Positions 11,889-22,451 of a DNA stretch of 64,000 nucleotides are shown one piece after another. The stretch's first letter is position 1, and each line of letters begins with the position of its first letter. The stretch comes from Zea mays (lineage: Eukaryota > Streptophyta > Magnoliopsida > Poales > Poaceae). The stretch spans positions 7,028,001 to 7,092,000 of the forward strand of contig NC_050104.1 in assembly GCF_902167145.1 (NCBI RefSeq). The letters are read 5' to 3'. The notes below the pieces were generated by a model, which was not told where the DNA came from, did not search any database, and saw nothing but the letters and a program-made list of their open reading frames with translations. The position numbers and the translations under genes were made by a program.

Positions 11889-12115
11889 TAGATCTGAGCA
11901 TGGACCAACAACCCGACCCGCCCGAAAAAATCTGACCGAACCCGACCCTACCAATACAACAAGCGGATATGGGCCATAGTTTTTGATCTACAACAATCCA
12001 CGGGCCAAGCACGAGCCATGATTTTTGATCCAAAATCCGACCCAACCCCCCGACCCGACACGTCCAATAGGGAAGTACGGGCCAACTCGACCCGACCCAA
12101 TGTTTGAACATGTTT
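11889..12115. repeat. CCCGACC-rich repeat, copy 1
   Basis: It opens GATCTGAGCATGGACC and is rich in CCCGACCC words, with two GGGCCA..TTTTTGATC modules, and ends ACCCGACCCAATGTTTG. The same order of motifs (GATCATGGGTC, CCCGACCC, TTTTTGACC twice, ACCCAACGTTT) is found at 38154-38472. The two copies are diverged relatives of one short repeat family, possibly a hAT-type MITE, though no target duplication was found. Confidence 0.55.
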
Positions 12116-13050
12116 AGCGACAAAGTGGCCCAATGGGCTATGTATATGTAGACAAGCATTAATCAAATAGGTTAGTTAGGAAGTTTCCATCAATTAGAGT
12201 CTATGGTCTATAAAATGTACAATTTCATCATCTCTTTGGCACATCACCACCATTTCTAAAGGTTTTCTAAGGTAAGCGTCATGCTACCCTAATGTGGTTT
12301 CTAGTAGATTGACTTATTTTGGTAGATCTTGTACTAAGTATTATTGTTGGCAAGATATGTTAGTTATCCTATGCAGTATCGATCTACTGTTTCGTTTAAG
12401 CTTCATGTTATAGATTGAATTTATATGGCTAGATTTGTATCGCTCGCACGATTGCTACTATCCTTCACATGTGTATGCAACATGTGCCTATGACAACTCG
12501 AGGGTCTAATATGCATTTAGCACTCTGCCTTAAATGTCTTAGTCATGTCATTTGTTCTAGATCGACCTCTTTAGAGGCCTTGATCTTTTGTTTGCACGCA
12601 TGGGCATCGACTCGTGGTTATGGATGTTCCTAGCATCAACAATATGATATATATTGTAGATCAGATCAGGGATGTTCTTATGAATGGCTCAACATTTATC
12701 TGGCCTTCATTTTGGTATATGGTGTCAATAATCTTGATGGTTGTCTAGCCCATTTCTCTGCCTTTGGTTGTGCGTGTTGCATGCATCGATCTAGGAACAA
12801 TGATCGTGTAAATCATATTTTAGGTAGGTTTATTTTATTTTTAGACTTTTTCTGTGCATGTTTATTTACTAATTTTAGCTGACTCGAAAAAGTGGACAAA
12901 TGGCCCAAGAGAGCCAATCAGTGCGACCAACATGGGTCAATCCACGGGATCAGGCCAGAATTTGATGTTTTATTTGTTGTTTTGAATCTATAGAGTGATC
13001 CATCAATCACTGCACAACCTTCCTTATTGATAGATCAAGATAGATGGCAT
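12116..13050. other. Unassigned interval
   Basis: No open frame with coding character, no repeat boundary and no RNA gene is visible. Confidence 0.5.
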
Positions 13051-13059
13051 GTATAAAAC

Positions 13060-14200
13060 TTGACCGACCCTAGCAGTCACAGGTTGTCAAAGCTGTATTT
13101 AGGAGAGATGATCGTAGCGATAAACGTATCTCTCGCCTCCACGTATGTCAGTTGCCCAAACGATCACCCACCGGTTTCCCTTAATGACACATTTTTGCCA
13201 CACATAGTGGGACAACTACATCACCTCTTCATTAATATAACTACTCAAAGGAAGGACTTGGCCAGTACCAGCGACAACCAGAGTCGATTGCCAGAAGGCA
13301 AGACCAAGCCACCTAGCTCAAGGACCTCAACTAAGAGGTACTCGAGTACTATGACCGAGTCCTCAAGACCCTAGCCAATGAGCTCCATACCCGCTTCACA
13401 TGGACCCATACCTGTGGTGTCAAGGTTGTCGAGAACCTAAAGACGCTGTTGGAGCAAGTCAAGCTCGCCTCACCCTTGGAGGAGCATAACACCACCCTCC
13501 AACATGAGATGAACTACATTATTCATCAGGTGATGGCATGACATTCAGAGATCATCATCAACTCTAGGAGAGGGTCATTGCACAAGTGGCTAGGTCCATT
13601 TATGCTAGCTACACTGCACTAGGAACCATGTTTTGGGATGACCAAGGAGATAAGTTGTTCTGTACTTGGTCGATGGAGGCGATGTAGATCAAAGCACCTA
13701 AAGACATGAAGGTAGATTTTATCATCAACTATCTTAGGGCACTGCATGACATCCCTCGGCCTATGACCAACCACCAGCATACATACCATAGTGATTCAAG
13801 TGCAAGCTACAATACAGTCCGCTACGCGAGGGGGAGCAACCACCACACTTGCTATTACATGCCACTCATGATAAAAATAAGATTGACGATTTTTAGTTAC
13901 TCGAGTGGCAAACCAAGTATGATAGCAGACCAGCTCTCAGCAGTCATGCCACCTTTTTGGGAGGTAGAGCTTAGAAGGATTTGTTGGGATCCTCCCCAAA
14001 CAAAAAGTGATCAGGTATGCAAAGTCCTATCCAGAGGAATTTGATCGGATGCTGCCCCCACTAAAGTTCAAGGTGCCTAGATTTTCCAAATTCAACAGCA
14101 GCGACAACACCATGATCTTCAAACATGCGAGTTGATACATGGCTCAACTTGAATTAGCAGTGTTAGACAAACACATGAAGGTTTGGCTCTTCCTTCTTGT
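13060..14200 (+). pseudogene. Decayed retrotransposon gag fragment (probable)
   Basis: Several short plus-strand frames read as broken coding sequence. At 13337-13540 one frame gives an acidic, helix-like stretch (YYDRVLKTLANELHTRF.., then NLKTLLEQVK). At 14035-14150 another frame reads YPEEFDRMLPPLKFKVPRFS followed by KFNSSDNTMIFKHAS. This resembles the 'YP..FD..P.P.GFKVP.F..F.G.DN' segment found before the Gag core in many grass gypsy-type elements. Stops and frame changes interrupt it every 100-300 bases, so it is inactive. The exact family is not identified, and the assignment rests on this short motif. Confidence 0.45.
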
Positions 14201-16982
14201 TTTTAGGACCCAAGTTCTGATGATACACATCACTCTAGCCCGAATCCAACATGTCTTAGAGGCAAATAGAGGAGCAGTTCCATGCACCCTATATGCCTTT
14301 GTTAATAACAATAATGGAGACAATGCCTTTAGATACACCTCTATTAATGTAATTATGGAGATAGACGCCTTAGTATGCCCACCTTCATTAATGGTCTCTA
14401 GAAAACCCAAAAACAAAAAATTGTGACTTTGGCGAATCAAACCCACAACCTAACAATTGGTTCTACCACATGAAAGCCTTATGTTAGGTTTTAGTAGTTG
14501 AGATAACTAGTGAATTACTACTCTAGTGTTGTGATTGAGATAGGTTAAGTCCACACCAAGGTTGAGAAAGAGGGCAATTTTGAAGGAGATGTGGGGTGAC
14601 CATAGTTTGATCAAGTGCTAAATTCTTAAAAAAGAAGAAAGTGGAAAACATAACCCTTTGGACATAAGGCAAAATTATAAGATCGGGTATTTGTTTTTCT
14701 GGTAAAGTCACAATAAAGTGTGTGATAGAGGGGAGCTCTTATGTTGCATGGTTATCTAGTGCCACTAACTATCATCTACATTTCATATGCATAACACTTA
14801 GTTGCATGAAGATGTGCAAGTCAAAAACTCTTTCAAAATGGGTGAAAATGCTAACTCGCACATTTGAAAAGTTGACTCACTTAGAGGATTTAAGAACTTT
14901 TAAAATGCTATGAAAAGAGGGATTGATGGGATATTTTTATAGCCATCAGACACTATGCATTGGACCTTGGACTATAAACATTAGACTAAACACTACACAT
15001 AAAATAATGTTGAACATGAGAGCTATCTAAGGGCTAGATGCACTTGTGGTGGAATTGCCCCTGCTAGCAGCGGGTCCACTAAGGGCCCCTAGGCTCAGTA
15101 GCATGTTTGGGACTTTAGCCTTTCAAAAAGGAGGATGTCATACCACTCGATGGTTTAGGGCACAATTGCATCGATCCATGCAAGAGAAAGCCACGCCATA
15201 TTTGGACGATGGTGGGATTACACCCACTCTTAGTTGCACAACTAGTCATCAGTAGCAGCAATAGGGCATCAAAAGTTCAAAACAACCCTTGGTCTGGTGT
15301 GAACCATCAGAATAGTATGGTGTTGATTTGGCCTCTATGGAACACACCAGGTCGTAAATGTGAAACCCTTCTATAAAAATTGTTAGTCCACACACTAGGG
15401 GTATGATTTCGACAATTGGAAACCTAACTATATACATTAGGGAGGTGGTGGTTGGATTGCCTACACCCACTTTTAGACCACCATGGGTGATTGAGCTGGT
15501 TGCAAGGCCTAACAACCACCTTGCTTGCCCACCTTTATAAATTCTGGTTTGGTCGGTTGTAGGAGCTCTTTTGGCCATTTGTTAAACTTCCTACATTCAT
15601 TGAAAGCTAAGCAAAGAATCTCCTCACTCTCGCTCTTGTGCTCTTGAAAACACTGAGAGAGAGAGACTGATTCATCACTAGGCATTACATTTGTTGATTG
15701 CATCTTGGTGGCAATAGTGATTGTGAAGTTGAGAGTTCTTATTAATCTTGATCATTGCTGCCACCTATAGATGGTTGGATCTTTGATGATTAGTGAGTGG
15801 AATTGGTGATTGTTTCCTCCCTAAATCATGTGATTGAGAAGAGGACCTTGATCCCACATCATACTTGTCTAACCACAACATTACATGGAATTTAATAGAT
15901 ACAAGTTCATATCCTCTCCATTATAGATTCTTAAATCAACTAAAATGCAAGGAATACAATGAGATTGAATCGAACTATTATTATGAGCCACATCCAATGA
16001 GCAACCTTCTTGTTACTTGTAACATTGCAATACTTAACAACCTGCAGACCATCTTCCTTAACAAAATAAAAAGAGTTGCAAGCCTTGGTAGCCTCTTGTT
16101 TCATCAGATATCCCTTATAAAAGCAATTGCTAAAATCGGTCACCTGATCATGACATCCATGCCATGTTGCATACACTCCCAGCCGTCATCCATGAAACAC
16201 CATGTACCAAGCCATTGTAACTAATCTTAATTAGAACACAAGTGTTAGTAGTACAAATGTGGTTATGACAACAATAATGTGGCAGACACATGATTGTAAA
16301 TGAATGATATTTGGACTCAGATTTGTGACAGTAATCATTTGACCTTTTAGTCTTGTAGCATGTACAAGTTAGGTAAAGAAGATGCAAACAATAATGTTAA
16401 AAGAAACACACAAATGACCTAAACAATGACAAGAACATGACAATAAGAAAACAAGATCAATATCATAACTTGATCATAGAAATAAAACCATCATAGTAAT
16501 CAAATCATGAAACATGCCAATGCATCAAGCATCCATAAAAATCCATGCTTCACATGATGCCACCAGCCCCACACATCACAAGGTATGACCAATCCCTGTG
16601 TTATACAAAAATAGCAGTTGTGTTAGAACCACGTGAAAGTACACCACAGTCCAGTGTTCACAATGTAAATACAACAATCAACAGATAGCTAGTAGTCAGT
16701 CTATGTTCACTTTCTACGACAATCATAGGGTGAATTCCGCTCTATCTAGGGTCCGAGTGTCACTGTAGTCAGCTCACTCAACAAAAGTGTGGTGTTAGTG
16801 GGTTAACCATGCAAACTATTCAATTGTAATTGAACTCAAGTTATTTGTGGACCCCTCACACCCTGCAAGCACATAGGTGAACCTCAAGTTGAAGTTCACG
16901 AGAGCAAGGACATTTTGAGTGGTAGTGTGCTTTCTGCCCATAAAAGCAACTTGCCGTCTAGAAACTATAGCTAGAACATGTG
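14201..16982. other. Unassigned interval, AT-rich
   Basis: No gene is supported, and open frames of 60-119 codons here overlap each other on both strands. The part at about 15500-15720 (TATAAATT, then a CT-rich and GAGAGAGA stretch) has the look of an LTR transcription start region, but no ends were found. The rest is featureless. Confidence 0.4.
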
Positions 16983-17573
16983 TAGGGCTGGAAATGAGCC
17001 GAGCTCGGCTCGGGTCGGTGGGTGACTAAGTTCGTCTTGGCTCGGCTCAACTACTGTACGAGCTCAAAGATAAGGCTCGACTTGACTCGAAGTTGGCTCA
17101 CAAGCTGGCTCGGCTCGGCTTGTGAGCCACACCTTGGTAAATATAATTGTATTATATATTAAATTAATTCTCCCTCCGTCCCAAAATAGTAGTCGTTTTA
17201 GCTATTAGTTTTTATGTCTATATTCAAATGGATGAAGATGAACATAGACACATATATAAAACACATACACCAAATATTGTATGAATCTATTAATTAACTA
17301 AAACAAATTTTAATTTGGGACGAAGGGAGTAGCATTTAAATATGAAATATATAATTATTATTCGATATTATGAGCAATCTAAATTTTTATTTATCATATA
17401 TCCATCATTAAAAACTAAGAAATGAATCAATGATCCATAATGATTCTACAGATTGATTAATTCAACATAGTTGACGTAGCTCGTGAGCCAGAACGACTCA
17501 GCTCGCTTGACCGACGAGCCCAAAATATAGGCTCAGCTCAGCTCGCGAGCCTCGAGCTTATTTTCCAGCTCTA
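16983..17573. mobile_element. Non-autonomous hAT element, 591 bp, 8-bp TSD
   Basis: It begins TAGGGCTGGAAA and ends TTTCCAGCTCTA, a terminal inverted repeat with one mismatch. The flanks share AACATGTG at 16975-16982 and 17574-17581, an 8-bp target duplication typical of hAT. The subterminal parts are full of GCTCGGCTC / GAGCCGAGC words in both orientations, as expected for transposase-binding repeats. It carries no transposase, and its centre is split by a Stowaway-like insertion. Confidence 0.85.
17170..17329. mobile_element. Stowaway-like MITE nested in the hAT element
   Basis: It opens CTCCCTCCGTCCCAAAATA and closes TTAATTTGGGACGAAGGGAG, the classic Stowaway (Tc1/mariner) terminal repeats, over 160 bp. 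The right flank is TA. The left flank is TT, so the TA duplication is degraded on that side. It lies wholly inside the hAT element and is therefore the younger insertion. Confidence 0.8.
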
Positions 17574-17581
17574 AACATGTG

Positions 17582-19916
17582 TGCCATCGATAGCTCCTAC
17601 ACAATCCTAAACGAAATAAGCAAAAGATGACCATTATGTAATGTAGGTGTGAACTATGTTGAAGTGAATCGTTACTCCCCTAACCTTGAAATGTTGCTTC
17701 TGCGCATTTAAGTAAATAAATCAAGTCAATATTATATGCCAAGACTAGTGCATCAAGAGATGATGCGACGCATATAAAGTCATAGACAATATGCCACGTT
17801 GCATCACAATAATCTACTCTTAAATATGCAATGCATTTGTAAAACGCTAGAGAAGGCTATGTATTAGCGATGGTCCTAACATTTCAAAGGCCCAAGGTGA
17901 GGTTTCAAATAGGGGCCTCCTCCTCCTCCTACTACTACTACTTCTAAGAATATATATAAATATATATTGATATTACCAACATATTAATAAAGACATTTAG
18001 AATATTGAATCATACAAAAAACAATCTAAAATAAGTGTTATATCTTAAAAGTTTCTTCTAAGGTAATGTGCCTTCGCCGCGACGCGGGCACATGGTGAGA
18101 CGACTAGTTGTAGCAGAGATGATGCACGCCGTGATCGTGCACGTCGCCAGCAAGTTAGCCTCGAGTCTAGGTTTTGAATTTGTATGTCATGGATGGCATG
18201 CGGCAGCTGGCGGCATCCAGCATGTGTGTGCTTCTGTGTGCCCATGCATGCCTGGGTGTCTATTCACATGTGCGCCCATCGACGCATGCTTGTTAATTTT
18301 CGTACGTGGTAGTTGTTCGTCTGCCATTGCCAGTTAGGTCTAAAGCTAATTTTGACCCACATCTTTGACTCATAAACATATACTCGCATTGCATATCTAG
18401 CGAAGTAACACATATACATATACCTGGGGTGGGGCCCCTAAGATCGGGGCATTCGTTGGGCCGACGCGCGCGACCGTCCCTATCACCCCCTCTAGGGCCG
18501 ACACTATGTACAAGAACAAGTAATAGCTAGTGAGGCACCGAAGCAAAACAAAAAATAACTATGCAGTCACTAAACACTTGTAAAACACTAGATCCACTAC
18601 CAAATCGATAGATCCACTAGCACATCATACAAATTAGATGGGGAGAGACTGGAGAGGATGGGCAGTATCACTGCCACGACATTTGCTAGACCTGATCTAA
18701 TGTTCAGAGAGTCGACGAGGAGAGGGGGAGGGGGTGGTAGACAACCGTCGATAACAGAAGGTGTCGGTGCAAAGAGGTGGGAGACGACGATCGGCACGGC
18801 GAGTGGAGGGAACGGGGAGCGTGACTACAAGAGGGTAGGGAGTGCGAGCGGTAACCCTAGTGCGACGTAGGGAGCACAACTTTTTATTCGATGGCTCGGA
18901 GGTGCCCGTGTGCTTGTGTCTGCTCGGGCAGGTCCGAGGGCCAAGGCTGATCGCTGCATACCGGCTTGACCTGCTCCGAACGCCCTACTACATCGATTTT
19001 CGGGGGGAAATCTTTATCAGCGATAGGGTCTCCGATAAACTCAATTTTCGTATGTATTGGTGAGCTCCGATATTTTTTCTTTATCGATAAAATGAACCAG
19101 CGTCCGGTCATCCAAACATGCACGAGGTTCCTTGCACCGGAAAGGATGTAGCCCGGCCGGATGCATGGTTCCAATCACGCAGTGACACCTATACGTGGGT
19201 ATAGGTATGGGGACCAAACTTGAGCAGAGCAGTGCACCAACGACCACGATGATTGGTGTCGAACTACTTGAGCAGTAGCTTTTGCACTTGGCTGTATAGC
19301 AGTATGGCCATCGGCCTATAGCTTGACCAAAGACCGAGAGTCACCAAGTACCAACGCCCGCCCGGGCCCCCAAATCCGAAACAGCGGGGCTGGGCTATCT
19401 CGCCGGCAGTTTCTCTCGCCCTTCGTCTCTATCCACCCACCCACCCTATCACCGAACATTGCATTTGCATGTGGCCACACCGCTGTCGACGTCTGTTATT
19501 TACTGCATGTTACTCGATCTGTGTGCTTGGAGTCGGCGCTCTCTGGCGGCTCGCTTTCAGCCACAGGCCGGCCGGCCACCGCTCCGGCCGGTCGTCATCC
19601 CCAGCAATTGTATGTGATTTCACGTCAACCAGGAATGCCCCGGCCAGATGGAGAGAGAACGAGCGAGCAAGCGAGAGGGGGGACCGGAACCGGATCGACG
19701 ACGACGCGACGCATCAGCTGGCCGACGGGGTGACCTGCGACCAGTGCGCGCCCCCGTGCACGAGCACGGTCGAACGGGGACCACGGGCGACGACACTGCA
19801 CGGCTGCGCATACGACGCTGGCAGCGCGCGCTCGGGCGAGGGCCCCGGCCAGCCGCCGGTTGCGGCGCCGGACGTCGGCCATGTGCAGCCAGCAATTAAT
19901 ACAATCAAAAATAGCT
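17582..19916. other. Unassigned interval with GC-rich patches
   Basis: No gene is supported. Short GC-rich patches at 18450-18870 and 19330-19900 have overlapping open frames on both strands (largest 163 codons at 19469-19960), which is the pattern of base composition rather than coding. A CTCCTC / CTACTA microsatellite lies at 17923-17943. None of the frames shows a domain I recognise. Confidence 0.4.
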
Positions 19917-19919
19917 TAA

Positions 19920-20103
19920 AAGAGTGTTTGAATGCACTAGAGCTAATAGTTAGTGGCTAAAATTAGCTAGAGACATCCAAACAACCTAGCTAATATTTTA
20001 GCTATTAGCTATTTATAGTAAATTAGCTACTAGTTAGCTAGCTAATTCTACTAGCAAATTTTTAACCAACTAACTATTAGCTCTAGTGCATTCAAACATC
20101 CCC
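19920..20103. mobile_element. Tourist-like MITE, 184 bp, TSD TAA
   Basis: The arms GTGTTTGAATGCACTAGAGC and GCTCTAGTGCATTCAAACA are reverse complements over about 30 bp, continuing as TAATAGTTAG / CTAACTATTA. TAA flanks both ends (19917-19919, 20104-20106). The interior is a run of TTAGCTA words, so the full unit can fold on itself. Non-coding. Confidence 0.85.
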
Positions 20104-20106
20104 TAA

Positions 20107-21089
20107 AACTAATGGTACGTTCAATTTTTCACTGATGGTTTTGATTATCAAACGTCAGTGAAAAAAAAGATGCAGCCGACTTAAGGAACCGCCAGTGGAA
20201 ATCTATTTTCACTGGCGGTCCTCTTTACATAAACCGTCAGTGACATTGGTACTATAAATACCCCTTCTTCCTCCCCGACAAGACTCGCAGCCAACTTTCA
20301 TTGAAGGCGATTTTGGAGGTCTGGATTTTACAAATACAAGGGGAGAAGTTTTGATCTACATTTTTTGTAAGAAGGTTGCTAAGAAAGGTTGGTTTATGTT
20401 TCTAATGTCAATTTTTGTTCACGAGCTCAATTTTAGCCACATTTTGGATCTAGGGTTTCACCATGTGAGAGAAAAGAGTATAGCTAGCTTATTTTCTCTA
20501 TTTTCTCAAATAAGATTGTTTAAGTTGGTTAGATTTTGTCTATCCTCTCTTTTTGTCATGTTTAGTTCTCAAATCAGTTTATACATGACATGTTAAGTTG
20601 TTTAATGAATGGTGCATAAGTTTGGTAATTAAGATTGTTTTTATTGGTTGCAATGAAAGATTGATTTAATTATGTTTCAATTGCCAATTATTGTTCATTT
20701 TTGCTCAATTTTAGCTACATTCTGGAACTAGGCCTTCATCATGTGTTAGAGAGCAGAGTATAGCTAGTTTGGTTTATGTTTCTCTTGCCAATTTTTGTTC
20801 ATTTTTCTCAATTTTTGCCACATTTTGGATGTAGGGTTCCACCTCTTCTTCCTTCCCGAAGTAACTGTAGCTCGCATCCCAACTTTCATTGGACAACCAG
20901 ATTTCACAAAATACAAGGGGGAGGTCTAAATCTTTATTTTTTTGGAAGAAGGTCGCTAAAAAAGGTTGGTTTATGTTTCTTTTGCCAATTTTTGTTTATC
21001 CATGATATATTTAGTTGTTAGGAAATGTTGGTTTGTGTCTCTCTTGCCAATTTATGGTCTTGTGTGTTTATGTTACTTTTTTACAGGTG
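20107..21089 (+). mobile_element. CACTA (En/Spm) element, 5' terminal region and leader
   Basis: Two hairpins with CACTGA(C)GGTTT stems (about 20125-20165 and 20185-20222) plus a third single motif (ACCGTCAGTGAC, 20235-20250) are typical CACTA subterminal repeats. TATAAATA at 20263-20270 could be the promoter. The leader downstream includes internally repeated blocks (GGTTTATGTTTCT..TTGCCAATTTTTGTTCA recurs three times), and a TTTTTACAG splice-acceptor-like site ends at 21086, just before the transposase start. The CACTA tip itself is not intact at the left. Confidence 0.6.
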
Positions 21090-22129
21090 ATGATGGAGAG
21101 GACATCTTGGATGTATAACTTATCAAAGCTAGATCTATCATACATATCTGATGTCCGTAGGTTTATTGATGTCGCTATGAACCATGCTTGGAGAACAAAG
21201 ACAAAACACATATATTATCCATGCATGGACTACAAAAATATTGTTGTATTTGACAAAAAAGAACAAATCATATCTCATCTGGTATGAAGAGGATTTATGA
21301 AGGATTACATTATTTGGGCAAAGCATGGAAAGGGTAGCTCTTCGCCTTATACAACTGGAAACCCTGTGAACATCGACGACATATTTCAGTTCGTTCACGA
21401 GACACAACAACCTCTTCCACAGAGCGAACATGTAGTGCCAAATGTTACTGATCATGGTTACGACAGAGGAAATGGATGTGATAGAACTCATGTTCTGCCA
21501 GTGTTATGGATGAGGAAGATACAGAGTAGTTAGAGGCAATATTGCGTCATCATGCAGATCTATCGATGTTCTTCATGAAAGGTATGGAGTCCCTGATGAA
21601 GGCAACAGAAGATCCTTTGTACGACGAGTCTAAGGGTTGTACCAAAGAGTTCACGATGCTTCCAGTTTGTGATAAAGCTATTGATGTTAAAACTTGGATA
21701 TGGTTTGTCTGATGCTAGCTTCAAGGTGTTCTTGAGTATTATCACAGACATGCTTCCAAAGGATAACAAAGTGCCAGCTAACGCGTACTATACAAAGAAA
21801 CTAACTGTTCCGCTCACTATGGGTGTGGAGAAGATCCACATGTGTAGAAATCATTGTATCCTTTATCAAGGTGATGATTATAAAGACTTGGAGAGCTATC
21901 CAAAGTGCGGTGCAAGTAGGTACAAGACGAATAAAGATTATCGAGAGGAAGAGTGTGTTGCATCCGTGTCTGAAGGAAAAAACCAAAAGAAATCCCAAAA
22001 GAAGACCCAACAAAGTTCAAAACCCACGAGCAAAGAAAAAGAAGTAGACTATTATGCGCTCAAAAATATTTCTGCTTTGGCGATGTGGTACCTCCCCGTT
22101 GTTGATCGATTGAGGTGTTTGTTCGCTTA
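21090..22129 (+). pseudogene. CACTA transposase (TNP2/TnpD-like), broken and truncated
   Basis: The first 66 codons from 21090 read MMERTSWMYNLSKLD..YISDVRRFIDVAM, the transposase-associated domain found at the N-terminus of CACTA transposases. A stop and frame changes follow between 21285 and 21670. From 21669 the frame reads MIKLLMLKLGYGLSDASF..LSIITDMLPKDN, continuing to a C..C metal-binding-like stretch (HMCRNHC.., YPKCGAS) and AMWYLPVVDRLRCLFAY, which are hallmarks of the tnp2 family. The catalytic core beyond this point is missing because a family B LTR begins at 22130. The protein would act in the nucleus on its own termini, but this copy is dead. Confidence 0.8.
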
Positions 22130-22451
22130 TGTCACACCCGATTTTAAGGGACAAAGCCGGGTGCATCTCATATATGCGCCAAAGAAGACAACACATATAA
22201 TAACAAAGTGTATAGAGATAAATGTCACAATATCACCAGAGTACTTATTACATAGCGGAAATCTTACAAAATAAAAGATAAATATAAAACAAACTAAATT
22301 CCATCCTTGGTGCCATAAAGTCAACTAGGAGACGCCACCTAGATCAAGTCAAACTCCTCGTTGTGTGGCTTCTCTTGAACCACCTGTACTTCTCCTGTAG
22401 GGGGGTGTGAGACAGCAAGGGTGAGCTCACACATGTTCATCGCTCAACAAG
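22130..22451 (+). mobile_element. LTR, family B, left part
   Basis: It starts TGTCACACCCGATTTTAAGG directly inside the CACTA transposase. The last 40 bases match the reverse complement of 5650-5690. The LTR is split here by the solo LTR that follows and resumes at 25232. The 5-bp target for this insertion would be GCTTA (22125-22129), but its partner was not found. Confidence 0.65.

Noticed and set aside
19323..19960. 136- and 163-codon frames as a host gene
   Set aside because: Overlapping frames in both directions with no recognisable domain and no splice or promoter support.
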